In this document: in pieces, positions 41,041-53,561 of the stretch
Layout: the number at the start of each line of letters is the position of its first letter
How positions within the stretch are numbered: the first letter of the stretch is position 1
From: Xylaria sp. FL1777
Taxonomy: Eukaryota; Ascomycota; Sordariomycetes; Xylariales; Xylariaceae
Direction: 5' to 3'
Length of the DNA: 64,000 nucleotides
Assembly (NCBI GenBank): GCA_022578965.1
Contig: MU400605.1
Coordinates: 1-64,000, forward strand
Program-made: the position numbers and the translations under genes
Notes under the pieces: generated by a model
What the model was told of the DNA's origin: nothing
Databases searched by the model: none
Seen by the model: the letters and a program-made list of their open reading frames with translations, nothing else

Positions 41041-41527
41041 AAGATATCGTTAGATTAATGTCAGATATAAGGGATATAACTTTATTTAGTATATTAACTA
41101 AAGGGGGTTCTAATAACAGACCCATGTTAAGATAACAGGGGTCCCTATATAATTCTGCTGACAGACGCAGTTACCACTACATGCCTAACAGAATCAACAC
41201 CTTTACCCCCAATTGAGCAATTGAACCACCAGTAGCTAGATCTATAGCGCCAATAGCAATAGAGCTGACAGGGCGTATATAGGTGCGTAGGCTCATGTAC
41301 AAATCACCTGAACTATGCTTGATCTCATCTCCAGATTCACTCCTCCGTGGGAACACGTCCATTCATTCTCATCATAAACTATCTTACTCGACTCGTTTCT
41401 CGAAGACTAATACTAATTCGCCGGGATTTGCTGTCAGTTGATCCTTCATATCTCTTTCTACGGCTTCACCATTCTTCTCACTAGGAGCAAATACAGATCC
41501 TGGTGGCCATCCATCTCATCGCCAAGT
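41041..41527. other. Boundary-proximal intergenic stretch downstream of the NLP gene
   Basis: Ordinary GC content. It holds a minus-strand open stretch at 41384-41515 without an ATG, translating to 43 residues that begin near WPPGSVFAPSEKNGEA and end LVFEKRVE. This reads like the C-terminal end of a real protein cut off from the rest, but I do not recognise it. A 61-codon minus-strand frame at 41177-41362 has no recognisable content. Both lie within 500 bp of the RIP edge and may be relics. Confidence 0.4.
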
Positions 41528-42351
41528 TTAAGGTGAAGCTTCAGCAAGGTTAGATTGGAAGTTGGAGTCTTTAAATGGTACATTTGCAGAGCCAAAATCC
41601 GTGTTCTCTAGCGCGGTCCGTGCAGCATCCGTCAAATTTTCCCAGGAGATCAACGGCTGTTCACCCCCTACGGTATCAGTAGTTCCGAGCTGGTGGTCAA
41701 GGGGCCAGGTGCTGAAGTATTGAATCTTGGGGCGCGTGCCGTCAAGGGGGAAGCTGCTGGTAATGGTGTCGAAGTCCCCGTGAGCTGATGTTGAGAGCCC
41801 TACGATCTGCGGACTGGCGGTTGTTGCACTATCGAGCCATACTACGATGCTTTCCCAGTCGTGGCGGTGGCCGAGGCCTGAAGATGGAGAATCCTTCGGC
41901 ATGTACCTTTGCGCATACCTATGAGCTGACAAGGGTAATCAGGGGGGCAATGAGTAAGGTTGCTTACCAACTGTACATGAGGCCATATTGACTGCCATAC
42001 TGCGCACCTCGAGTATAGACTTGTCCCGTACTACTAGAACAACCGCCACTCGGATCGCCCGTTGGGGCGAGACCACCACTTTGATCGGGAAATGGTTAGT
42101 TAGCTTCACCCACTTTGGTCTACATGCAAATTATTGACGACATACCCAGTGTTGCCAGCAGCGTCAACTGCGGGAAATGGAACGCAGCCATTTACGACCT
42201 TGAGCCAGGGCTTGAATTTCAGCGCAAGGGCCGACGCCGACTGGGCAAACCCAACAACTGCATCATGAGCGATCACAGCCCGTGGCTCGAGGGTTGCCGC
42301 ATTACCACCAATGCCAGCGGCGATGAGGGGCAAAACAATACTGGCGCGCAT
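41528..42351 (-). CDS. NLP: secreted necrosis- and ethylene-inducing peptide-like protein (NPP1 family), type I
   Basis: Three exons on the minus strand (42146-42351, 41968-42078, 41528-41906) with introns 42079-42145 and 41907-41967, GT...AG ends and uninterrupted phase, give 231 residues, the usual NLP length. Residues 1 to about 19 are a hydrophobic signal peptide. Residues 118-124 are the family heptapeptide GHRHDWE, which in characterised NLPs helps hold the metal needed for membrane damage. Cys56 and Cys82 form the single pair of type I proteins. Motifs around residue 30 (AHDAVV) and residues 46-52 (FKPWLKV) also fit. Active members are secreted, bind glycosylinositol phosphorylceramide in plant plasma membranes and lyse eudicot cells; many others are non-toxic, so activity is not implied. 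The start at 42351 was chosen because it opens the signal peptide; an in-frame ATG 11 codons upstream does not. The stop lies about 0.5 kb from the RIP block, yet the gene is undamaged. Confidence 0.93.
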
Positions 42352-43787
42352 GATATACGACCCGTGTTCAGAAATGCAGAGCAACGATAGAATTAACGGT
42401 GAGAGCGAGCTCTACATCACGGAGCATTGTGGAGGCTTTATACTCGTGTTATGGAGAATTGACAGCCGTTTGTAGTTTCGGTTTCGCGGCAGGACCTCTT
42501 TCTGGGCTTAGTCGTCGGGGTATATTCTAGATCCAGGTTTCTGTCCAGGTCAATGGCATGGCAGCGTTTCATCCCGGTCCTTGCATTACTTATAACACCC
42601 ACTAACAACTACGATCCAAGACACGTTCATCGCCGTGATAAACTGGAACCCTACTGGTTGGCGTGAGCCAGTCGGTTGGAGACTATATCCACGTGCGCTC
42701 GGCGTGTTCTCAACACACTAGAGTGTCAGTGGGTAAAACAACCCTTGAACTGTGGGGGACTACCTCAATCTCCCCAGAGGCTTTTATATCAACCCTTCTA
42801 CATTTATAATGCGTTTATGGCAGTTCAAATGAAATAATTAGATTTAGTTGTAAGATGCAAAGCTAATCAACTTCTCGAGTAGTTTAATACCCTAGGAGTA
42901 AACGATATAAAGATAGGTAATCTTTATTACTTATCCCCTACAATGCCATTCTCACAAAACACAACCCCTTTTTTAATTAGGTAATGTCACATTTAGCACA
43001 CAAATAACAGGCAATAGAACCAGCACCAGAAAGATGAGGAGATTGCTTCTTTTTTTTTCTTTTTGAGATAGAGTACATACATCGACCCGACAGAACGAGC
43101 CAAAGCCCTCTCACAAACGAAATCATTATTCTGTTTCCGTATTGGTCGGCAAGATCGCCCTATCCTGTCAGTTCTTCTTGCCATGACAAAGCCAACCTGT
43201 CATCCAAACCAGTTAGGTATATCCATCATGGGCGAATGTTATGCCTACAACTTTGAGGGCTACAAGAACAGAGAAATTTCTGCGACGCCGTGGATGACAT
43301 GACAAGATTCAATGTGTGACCACCATAACCACCTCTCTGTAGGTCAATGAACTATGAAATCAAGAACTTGCTGCTGATGCAAAGTTGACATCAACAGACA
43401 CCTTAACGAGCGGATAGCTTGTAGCTTTTGCTTACGAGCTTGAAACAGGGAAGTTAAAAACAAAGGGAACGTGATGCAAGGTTTTGCGGAGTTGCCAATA
43501 GTAGGAGCAAGAGAGTAACAGGTGACCGGGCTTGCCAACTATGGCAGAATCAAAGCGACCATGCCGGTTTTAATGAGAGTCCAGCAAGAAGAATTCGAAA
43601 CTTATTCTCAGGCCAAGTATAGTAGTCTGCACATCACAGACAGTTGGCGTGAAAAATGAACAAAGAATTGCAGGGACTGGTGAAAACAGCAGGTACTAGC
43701 TGTCTGCCCCAGAGGTGGATTGTGATCCCTTAGGGTGGCATGTGAGATCATTCGCGGTATTCATGACTGTATTTCGTCAAGTTAGGT
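42352..43787. other. Intergenic: NLP promoter and 3' flank of the next gene
   Basis: About 1.4 kb between two minus-strand genes. The left part should be the NLP promoter. The right part is the 3' flank of the gene ending at 43788. It includes a pyrimidine run at about 43,047-43,065. The short open frames here have no recognisable content and no splice-consistent extension. Confidence 0.6.
42436..42442 (-). promoter_or_regulatory. Possible TATA box of the NLP gene
   Basis: TATAAAG on the minus strand, preceded by GAG, lies 85-91 bp upstream of the chosen start codon. Its position and sequence fit a core promoter element. No other regulatory motif is claimed. Confidence 0.35.
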
Positions 43788-46655
43788 CTAAGCCCTGTTC
43801 TTCACGACGAAGTAGACCACCACAGTCACAACGCCACCAGTATAAAGAACAACCTCGACAAAGAGCATCCATTTGATGAAACGTCGCTGGCGATAGTTCA
43901 GTCGGTCTACCTCGCCCTGAGTGGCCCATTTCAACCCCTCACTGAAGGCACCACCCAAGACGAGAACGCCAACAAATGGTAGGACAGACAGCACAGCCAG
44001 GAGATAAAAGCACGACTGGCGGATAGTAGCTGCACGGTCGGAGACATAATCGTCTGGTGCAACAAAGCCTGGGTGTAGCTTGTACGGGTGATTCCGGGCT
44101 GGTACGGGGTAGCTGTCCACCGAGTCATACCAGAGACGTCTCCTGACGGATTGTGTGCTAAAGGACGAATTATCGGCAGCTCCTAAGAAGCTAACTTTTC
44201 GATATTTACGACTTCCACTAGATATAGTGCTTTCATAGCGACCCATTGCAAACGGGGTTGGAGTATCTATCAAAGTTAGCAGCTGATTATGACTTGCCGA
44301 AGGAAGGACTCGAGCATGGATTTACCTTCTGGGTCTAGAGGATGAGTCACCCAATTCAGCGGCGTGAAATTGATGGAGAGATCAGGACTAGTGAAGAAAG
44401 CTTTGGGAGGTGGCTCAAGGGTTGGTGTTACCGCCTCAATAGATCGAAGACTGTGTTTCCGCTTAAGTCTAGCTGCCGCAGATTCAGTCTCGTTGGTTTC
44501 CCCATTGGATCTCTGCAGTTTGTTCTTCTTCTGGGCTAAGTCAAGTGGTAAAAGTTCAAAATTGAACTTAGATCTGACTGAGTTTGCTGACGGTTGGTCA
44601 TAGTATGAAGAGGCAGCTGCAAAATCTCTGTTAATCTCTTCGAGCTGGTCCGTATTATCCACTGCGTAAATACTGAGCTCTGGATCTTGAGTATGAATAG
44701 TTGCCTGATAAGCTTTGTTCTGCCGGGAGAAACTTTTAGAGGGATCACGGTCTGCATCAAGGTCAGCAGATCGATTGAAATGATCATCTGTGGTAGGTAG
44801 ATGATTGTCTTCTCCGATATCTGACATCGGAGATGGTAGAGATCTATTCGTATCATACTGATACATTCCACAGTTTGCCTTGGTACTGGCTACAGCAGGC
44901 TCGTATTCGGAAACTGAGTCACGAAACTCGTATCTTGGAGGAGCATTATCGTCAAAGTCGAAAATGAGCCGTCCAGAACTCTTAGCCCGTATAGTATCAA
45001 CCTCTTGGTACGGTTCTTTATTTTTAGGTAGAATATGGGGACGAAATTGACCTGTTTCTTCTTGTGTCGTGCTTGCCCAACGGCGGCCAGATTTCTCTGG
45101 GAAAATTTTTTGTCGACGCGAGAGCAAAGCTGAGAATCTTGATTCTTTTGTCCGTCGAATATCATATAGTTTGCATTGCTCATCACCTGCTGGATGCTGG
45201 ATAATCCGTTCGCGTGATCCAAATCTATCCAGCATGTCCTCAAGACCATCATCAGAATAATCAGCGAGGCTACTCCCAGCTTTCTTGAAACCCTCAGTTA
45301 AAGGGGGTTCGGGAAGAGTACTAGTACTGCGGCCGAAGCCAGCATCGCTTGTTGCCTCTGTTACCCAATCGCCATCTTCAGACAACATGTCCCGCCGGTC
45401 ACATTTAGCGTCATCCTGTGCGTCGTAACGCTCTTGGCTATTCATGCTAGTTCTAGAGTCTCGCCCAATAACAACCTTGATGTGTCGAACGGTTTTCTCT
45501 CCAGTGCTCACAGTCGGAAAGCTCGGATGATTGGAAAATTTTGCCTGGGTGGGTACTTCTGGAAGAGGGCGATGGTCGTCGATATTTGAGCTGTAAAATT
45601 GACCAGCGTAACTGCTGAGGCGCCCCAGCTCTTGGCTAATATCCCGTCTCATTGAAGTCTGAAGATATTTTTTGTAATGTTCGTCTGCAAAAGGGTCGGT
45701 AGTATGGGGCTCTCCTTCGTATACCATACGAGCATCATTGTCATTGGGAGCATCATAGTGATGCTGCCGCGAGGTGTCTCGCCCATGGCGGGTCTGTATG
45801 TTAAGAGGCAATGGAACTAAAGCCCTTCGTGCTTCCTCCAGCTCGTGAGCCTGCGCCTCGGCGTCTAGAAGATGTTGCGAGTCGGTTATGCTCGAATCCG
45901 GAACAGGCGAATCATACTCGCTTTGGCGTACGTTAGAGGCGGGGTGCATATCCATAGGCGGAGAGTCTGGAAGCGAATCCCGCGGAGGCTGAGAAAGGGG
46001 GAACTCGCCCTTCGCACGATACTAAGACATTGTAAGCTACATTCCCGAATTCAGCACTTCTTATAGATAGTCATACTTCTCTGGTGTTGTCATACTCAGC
46101 CTTGAGACTAGATGTACGACCATCATACTGGGCAACAATTCTCTTAATGGTGCTGCTGCTAGTATCATGACACTGTGTATTCAATTTAGACAGCTCATGG
46201 TCGATCTGTTTGCTAAGACTTGGGTCGCTGTCGTCGGCACAACCCATTCGAGAAGGTACTCGAGAAGGTACGCCCAAAATATCGATCGAGTCAAGGCTCG
46301 CGCGGCAGTTTTTATTCATAAAGGCCCGCATAACCATAGCGGAGCTGGGGGTCTGGAGTTCATCTTGTGACTTCGCAAGTCGTAGACTAGCGACAGGCGA
46401 TAGTTCAGGGCCGGCCGGGTTTGATCGGGAATGATCCGAAGGCTGGCGAGCAGCTTTGTTCGATCCCAGGCGAGAAGTAATATTGAGGTATGCGTCACTC
46501 AACTTACTGAAGCGTTGTCCACGAGGAGTTAAGCTTCGTGCTGACTTTGATGTCGACGGCTTGTCCTTCCGCTCTTGTGGAGGAACTATGGTGGGAGAGG
46601 TATCTCTAGCGAGGAGGAAGTGATCACCGCCCGCACGGGCTTCTTCTTCGGCCAT
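43788..46655 (-). CDS. Uncharacterised 917-aa protein with two C-terminal membrane segments
   Basis: Three minus-strand exons (46077-46655, 44326-46021, 43788-44266) joined by introns 46022-46076 (55 bp) and 44267-44325 (59 bp, with a GCTAAC branch site). The phase is kept across both junctions and the total is 917 codons plus stop. Residues 1 to about 820 are polar, rich in Ser, Asp, Arg and Pro, and look largely disordered. The last 160 residues are more ordered, with a motif near YKLHPGFVAPDDYV and hydrophobic helices at about 843-866 and 890-912 separated by a charged loop (EVDRLNYRQRRF). The C-terminus VVKNRA follows directly. This suggests a membrane protein with a long, probably cytosolic tail. 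I do not recognise the family. The start at 46655 has A at -3 and G at +4. A possible 3' splice site (TTTTGTAG) just upstream means an upstream, perhaps non-coding, exon is possible. Confidence 0.85.
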
Positions 46656-48775
46656 CGTTCGTATCTTTTTCAACTACAAAATTGACACAGTCAGTCGTGG
46701 GGGGGAACAAGGAATGCGCATCAGCGATTTGGACGCTACTGCCGATGACAGGCTAAGTGAAGCAGGGTGAGCACGAATCATACCGGAAAGACAAAGGGAC
46801 GGGACGGAAACTAGAGAGCAGCACTATGACTAGGCAGCCCAATGTGAAAGCTTCATACAAGATCTTGAATAGGATGAGGGATCTTGTGCAAATCGTTGAA
46901 TGAATTGACAGTTATGGCAATCGGCTAAGGAGAGATTCTATGAAAACAAGTTAGATCAGGAATATAAAGCTGCCAGAAACAGGTGATATAGGATAGCTTG
47001 GGTGCAGATTGAGCATAGCTGAGAAGCAGTATATGGATTAACTTGGATTTGAAGAAGTAGTCTGAGTGAAAGGATAGATGGTGAGAATATGGATGTCAGC
47101 ATGTAGTGTGCGACTGGAGCTCAGCTAGACCTCGGCTCAACAGGAGCTTATTGTGATGAGGTAGCGACAGATGTAGTAAAGATGTGGAGATATGGGAATC
47201 AATGGATGAGGGGATGAGTGGTAGGCACGCCATCCGGCATCTGAAGAAGGAGCATGAAGCACAGCCTGGAGGGGAGGCAACGGTAGGCAAAGTTACTACT
47301 GCCGCGCACAGGCATGCACGCAGAGAGTGCTTGGTGAGTCCGCGGAGGGTTTTATGACGGCGACTTACCTTTAACGTCTACCGAGTCGTTCATACAGAGC
47401 CACGGTAACGTTATAAACGGACGCCGATCTGACAAAAAGGTAATTGATCAATGCATGGTGTAGATGAGCATGCAGACGTGGACGCGGGCGGTTAGTGAAC
47501 GTGGTGCTGAAGTGAGTTGTTGAGAACTGCAAATCGGTGTGAGACAGAGGAAGGTGGTGGTTTTATCGGGTGGGTAGTAAACAAGAGAGAGATAAAGAGA
47601 AGAGTTGGCAGAGGTCCTTAGGTATAAAAATACCACAGGAGACGTGAAGGACAGCGTAAGACGCGACAGCATAAGACGCGATAGCGTCCAGGACAGGTAC
47701 TTAGAGGTAGTCAATATTTACTAGACATTGAGATAATGGCAGGACAATGCGCTAGCAAACCATTGGGTCCTGCCTGTCTGCCCATTGATAGGTATACATT
47801 CGATTACTGATTCATTCATTAGTACCTCTATTCACGGTCTCAACTTAATCAGATACTTACTTGCACAACACTTGAGTCGTTGTGGTCAAAGCTCAAAGAG
47901 ACCAACTACCACCAGTGTTGCCATATGTAATTTTTCCCTTCTAATACTTCATTTGCTAGGACTAGTTGGAGTACTCGTAGTGCACAATAAAAACAATATT
48001 CAATGGACTCAATAAACAGGGTTCAGTTATTTTGTCCTCATTTTCTCCATTCTATTGTAGTTTGCATCCATACTATAACTGTGTTAGAAGCCTGTGGCCT
48101 GAGATTGCAACAAAGTACCCCTATGACCAGCCAGCAGAGGGCGAGATACAACAAATCTCTCCAATATGTTCTGCAAGAAGTTAATTAGGATGTGCATTGA
48201 ACATGTACTATCGCCAAGCTAACATAACGGGGAAATGCCTGCTTGCAACTATAGACATGTTGAATAAACACCTAGCTTTAACATGAGCACTAAGGATAAA
48301 ATTACAAGCTCCTCATATTTGTTTAGCACAGACCGTGTTGGTCAGTAGGTCAATATGAGTTGATAATTTGATCTGAACATCAGGCGGGATAGTGTCTGCC
48401 CATATTCTGCTTTTAGCTATTGATATATCTTCATAGAACTGCTGTAACAGTTGTGCCTGGGTCAATGTTTCCTTCCCCTTTTCTTCCTAATACCGCGGCC
48501 CAGGTTTAATAATTCTTAGAAATATATATCTATGAGGTTAAGAACCAGAGTTGTGCCTAAGCTGTAACCTATTCCCTCGTGATATTAAACGGCCATTGTT
48601 CAACCTTCAGAGTTAACAGTACCCTGCAACACGAACCAATGTTATAGGTCACGAAACAGTATTGCCTACCTATATCCTTAGAACTACTCCTTGTAGATCT
48701 TTGTCTGGGCATCAAGTAGAGTAGAGTAGAGTGGGTAACTACTGCGTAGACCTGTCACGTTGGTGGGCATATATA

Positions 48776-48802
48776 CCGTTGTTGTCAATTCCGCAACAAC
48801 GG
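48776..48802. repeat. Perfect 9-bp inverted repeat
   Basis: CCGTTGTTG, a 9-base loop and CAACAACGG form a clean hairpin between the two divergent genes. It could be a protein-binding palindrome or chance. Confidence 0.5.
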
Positions 48803-49151
48803 CATCGTTTAACAGCGTCGTTTTGCGCGACAAGACCCAACTGGCCCCTGAGTGGCTAAGTCTGGCTTAGTTATCTAGCTACATGAAAGTATAGCTACAA
48901 TCAGTACTGTGATGGATTATCACGAGAATAACAAGGTTACCAGAGGCAGTTAGTTATTAGCTTCTGGCTTTAATCGAGTGCTTTTTCTTTGATCGCTACA
49001 TTCCCCTTATTTATTTGATTATTTGATACTAGGAACCATAGGTTGTAGCCTATCTCCTTGTACTCCGGGTGCAAAGTCAGTGTAATAAGCTGAGGCTTAG
49101 GTCTTGGATAAGTTATAAAATGGATGATTGAGAAATTCTACCTCGTCAAAG

Positions 49152-49218
49152 CCCCGCTTTCACAGCCACAGGATGTGCAGGGTCAGATTGTGGCACTCTG
49201 CCAGTGGCTGTGGCGGGG
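49152..49218. repeat. Imperfect inverted repeat with 15-bp arms
   Basis: Left arm CCCCGC-TTT-CACAGCCAC (49152-49169) pairs with right arm GTGGCTGTGGCGGGG (49204-49218), leaving a three-base bulge. It lies about 270-340 bp upstream of the F-box start codon, so it may be a promoter element or part of the 5' leader. Confidence 0.5.
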
Positions 49219-49487
49219 AGGAGATAAGAGAGGGGCATTAGAGTCGGGCAAGATAACAAGATCATAAGTAAGCAACTTCGTCATGCTGGTCGCTTTGTCT
49301 TTGACCAGTGATACTGCATGTCACTATTCCGGACTTCTTTCAACTCCCCTGCCAATGGTTGTTTCACATGCTTCTCTAAAGAAGATGACTTGATAGATTA
49401 ATATATCCTTTCGTTTCATTTTTGTGCTTGCTTTGCATGTTTTTTGGAATTACACGTGCGTTTGCGACACAAGCAATACGGTCGGTC

Positions 49488-51494
49488 ATGGCTGGGAGGA
49501 GTCCTCTTGAATTACTTCCCGACGAGATTTTGCTTCACATTATCCAGTGTAAGCCAGAATATCCTGTCTGCTTCACATGCATGGTTTTGCTTACACCCCA
49601 GAGATCCCATCAATACTGATTATTCATTACCAAACAGTTCTTATCGTTCAAGATGTCGTGAAGCTCCAGTCGGTTTCCAACCGATTCCTACAGATCTGCC
49701 GAGACAACCCCCACTGGCGTAGAAGATGTCTCGCTGCTTCTACCTTTCTTGAACGTGTGTCGTTATTCCGGCGGGGTTCGGACTGGATCGACGAGGAAGG
49801 AATACCTTTAAGCCGAGCGGTGCCAGCAGACCACCATCCTCTACAGCACCAGAACGTGATAGAGAGGATAGGCTTGCTATCTACTAGAAAGAGAGAGAAG
49901 GAATACTCGCGCATTGCTGCCAATTGGGATCCCACGTTTCCCGGAGAGAAGCCCAACTGGTACCACGAGTACATCCAAAGGAATGCGCCCATCACCACCA
50001 ACTGGTTCGCGAGGCCCCATCCCCCTGAAGGCCCTACAGAAGATGCTATTGATGTTCGCGGAATCGCACTGTACGAACCCTACAAGACGGAAAATCAACT
50101 CTTTGCGGTCTCGCCACTAGATGACGGGTCTATCTGTATATGGGATGTGAAAGGCTCAAAGGTCAAGAAGGGGTCCATACTGTCGAAGAGTAAACCAGGG
50201 CTTCTATGGCATGCACGGGGTACTTCGTCTGGAGACATGTCAAACCAGTCTATTGATAGAGGAATTATCGAATGTGTTAGTGTCGACAATTCGAGACATG
50301 CTGCATTTTTTGCCTTGGGAAATAGTAAGTGACCTCTTTCTAGGCGCGAGACGGCACGCTCACCGTTGGTAAGATCTCGTAGAGGTAGATCTTCAGACCC
50401 TGGCAGTGGTTTCAATGACCAGCTTTGAAAGGGTGGTAATGACACTGTCAGTCGCAAGCCCTACGGTTCCGCTAACGGTAGGTACGTTCAATGGCTTGTA
50501 TCTGCATGATTATCGGGTCCGAAATGCGCCACGCGAGCAACAACGGGAAGTAGTCGAGCCGCTTTTGCTACACAGCCCCGATATTTCGAGGGTCTTAGAC
50601 GACTGGCGACCTCTTCCGCCCTATGCTGCTCTGGCTCAACCTGGTCCGCAATACATTCACCACATGGACCAACCTGGACAACGGGATGAACTATCTGATG
50701 ACATTTTCGTCGCAGGTCGATTTACCAGTGTACTACACTACGATCGACGCATGTTCCCATCTATCAAGGGGTCGCTACACTCAGGTGGTCGGCTGTGCAG
50801 CCTAACATCTCTACCCTATCCGTTTTCTAGCATAGACAGCGACCTCCGCCGACGTCTGGAACTGACGGAAGAACAAGTCAACAAGTCTAAGAATACTGCT
50901 GGCGGAAGAACACTGATAGCATGCGGCGAATACAACACCAAAGGCTCGCTCGAGATATATGGGTTATCATCTAAGCTTGAAGAGGAGGGAGAGACACATA
51001 TCTCTTACGATTCTACAACGAAGAACCGGCAAACAGCTTCTTCTTCAAAACTTTTATCAGTCATCAACCATGGTAACCGAATTGCCTTCTCTGACGGTCA
51101 GGGGTATCTCAAATGGATGGAAAGGGACGGCTTCACAGAGGTGCGGCGGCATAAGATTGGCAAAGTGGAAAAGATCACTCACCGCTCTCTGTTTGGGGCG
51201 ATGCCAGGATCGGACGACATTGCCCGAAAACTCCTATCAACACGGACGCATGCGGGAAACTGCACTTGCAATGACGACGACATCTTATTCTGGACGGGGG
51301 AGACGCTGGGGCTCGTTAGTTTCTCGTCCGCCTCGGGCTTCTCCCCAGAGGACTTTGTAGAGAACACAAAGACTCCCGAAGAAGCGGCGGCAGACGAAGA
51401 AGAGCAGGTCTATGCGGAGCGGATGAGGCTTGCATTGGAACGACAGGCGGACGAAGTGCGATTTGTCCAGAATCTTGGTATGCCTCGAAATTGA
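49488..51494 (+). CDS. F-box protein with WD40-like repeats (probable SCF substrate receptor)
   Basis: Exons 49488-49548, 49638-50324 and 50374-51494, with introns of 89 and 49 bp, give 622 residues in one frame. The F-box is at about residues 5-45: LELLPDEILLHII, then DVVKLQSVSNRFLQIC after intron 1, ending in a typical NPHWRRRC. Such domains bind Skp1 and recruit substrates to the SCF ubiquitin ligase. Blades of a WD-type propeller are suggested by DDGSICIWDV near residue 188 and TFNGLYLHDYR near residue 290; other repeats are diverged. The last 50 residues are a charged helix (EEAAADEEEQ onward). The 3' splice site of intron 2 was chosen at 50373 because it restores the strand sequence NLVEVDLQTL. 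The start is the ATG directly before the F-box; an in-frame ATG at 49422 is less likely. The substrate is unknown. Confidence 0.85.
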
Positions 51495-53561
51495 GTCGAG
51501 AGGATTATCATCTGCCTCGGGGGGACAACTGGATCCTATGACTCGCATGTAACACAGTGTCCCAGTATCGCGCTACGATATGACTGTCTGACACGCGGAC
51601 GGTGCAGGGTTGGCTGTCCACGGCATAACCACCTAGGCTAGGTTAGCATGTTAGAAAGCGGGATTGGCGTGCTTATTGCAATTCACTTATAAGCATGATT
51701 GTTCCTACATACGTATAGCATGTGTTGAAGCATTTGGAGCTAATAAGGGTTTCAGTGGTGTGGATAGGGGCAGGCGACGAAAAGCTACCTATACATCATA
51801 GAGCGTCTATACAGTAAGAGTGGGTTATAACGTACTACCCTGTGATTACATCTTTCCCATCTGCTCTAAGAATGAAGCGGACGACGATTTATTTACTTGA
51901 TGCAGTGAAGCGTGTTTATCTCAATTACAGGTATTACATCATATACACTAACTACACTATACCACATACGACACAGCATTCGCTTATCGATCCTTCGACA
52001 ACCAGCAAGCTTTCCCCCAGGCGCCAAGTTCGTATATAGTGTATACTAACTAGTACTGAGTGGGATAACTAGAGTACATTATGTATAATAACAGAATATC
52101 TACGAGAAGGATCTGGTGAGAGCTCGCATTTACATTTTCCCTTACAGCTCAGCTTAGCATCTGTGGTAAGTCGACAGCGCACCATCGTCAAAGAACGAGT
52201 CACCTCAGCATGCAGCGTGGCAGTCGAAACGATAATAATAGCAGTAATAAGATATGGTAATACCTAGGTCAGCAAGAGTTACTCCTGCTTAGACCTGGCT
52301 ATTTTGTGTTTGTGGGATCTGGCCGAGTTAAGTCGCCTGCGGTGTGGGAAAGAGGAAGGAAGAAAAAAAAAAAAAAAAGGGATCAATAAGCTCATCAGTA
52401 CCACCACCACAGCACAGGGGTACGAACCAGCCTCAACAGACAGTTGGACGAAATGTGTCACCAATCACAGAATATGAGGCGACCAATGAGAGGCCATCGC
52501 GCCTCAGCAAAAGCTGCGGTCTGACGAACCAAGACCGCCAAAATGGTAATCCACGATAACTGGGGCTAATTATGCATTCCATGCGAGAAGCCATCAGCCT
52601 GCCCATTGGAGACTCCTGTTCCGGGACAGCTATCTAAGTACCTACCTAGTCTACCTAGTGCACCTATCTATACTACCTACAACATACTAGCTGGATGCGC
52701 CACGGTAATACTCATCATTTGTTCGTTCAAACCATCTACCTACCTACTTACCTACCACTTCGAACTGCTTGTTGTAATGTGGGCCACTTCTGGATTTCGG
52801 CACGAAATCCCATCACACCGACGCGACGGCATTCGTAGATGCAAATGCCAGACACACCCTCTCCCTTCGTTCATACACCCGATGTCTACCCGGTACTTCA
52901 AATGATAAGCCGAGAGCAGACGCAGGTACGGCGCCGTAAGCACATACTACGCAGTATACGCAGTAGCACAGAGGCGGAGAGGCGGAGAGGAAGAGAGACA
53001 GAGAAGACAGGCAGACCCTGGCATCGGCGGAGGAGGAATGGCTCGATAGGCCGTTACATTGGACGACACCGGGATTGAGTAGGTAGGTAAGTATGGTAAT
53101 GCGTAGGTGTCATGAAACTCACGGTCGGACAAGACGGAACGGGAAATGATGTTACTCCGCAGGTGAGCACTTCTGACGACGATGGCCCGTCGACACGCGC
53201 ACCACCAGAGACAGACAAGACAACACTGACAACACGGCGGGCGCTGTCCTTCAGATGCTTCGCTTCAAGAGGGAATCGATGAATGCCTCGTCCTGCTGGC
53301 ACACGCAACGGCGTATCATCTCTGCCCGTCTCCATACGCCTGCATGTGGTATACCTACCGATATATACTATTATACAGAAGTACAACGGTCCATCCAGCC
53401 ATGCAGCCATACACATGGACAAGTCTACTAATCCATCCACTCGCGCATATGCGTATACCTAGGTAGCGTAGTAAGTACCGTACCCATTTCAATCGCCACG
53501 TCCGCCATAGCAGTGTGCACACGGCACTGTTCCACCGCTGGTTGCTATTGATAGATGCTAG

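Larger units (their letters stand above)
46656..49487. other. Divergent intergenic region of 2.8 kb
   Basis: Lies between the divergently transcribed 917-aa gene (minus) and the F-box gene (plus), so it holds both promoters. It contains short imperfect repeats such as GTAAGACGCGACAGCATAAG at about 47,655, GTAGAGTAGAGTAGAGTGGG at about 48,715, and two inverted repeats listed separately. No open frame longer than 90 codons and no sign of a decayed gene were found. Confidence 0.6.

Noticed and set aside
41177..41362. 61-codon minus-strand ORF next to the AT block
   Set aside because: No recognisable motif and no splice link to a neighbour; kept only as part of the intergenic description.
49422..49487. 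Upstream in-frame ATG for the F-box protein
   Set aside because: The 22 added residues (MCLLCMFFGITRAF...) are not part of an F-box, and the ATG at 49488 lies directly before the domain; not excluded without transcript data.
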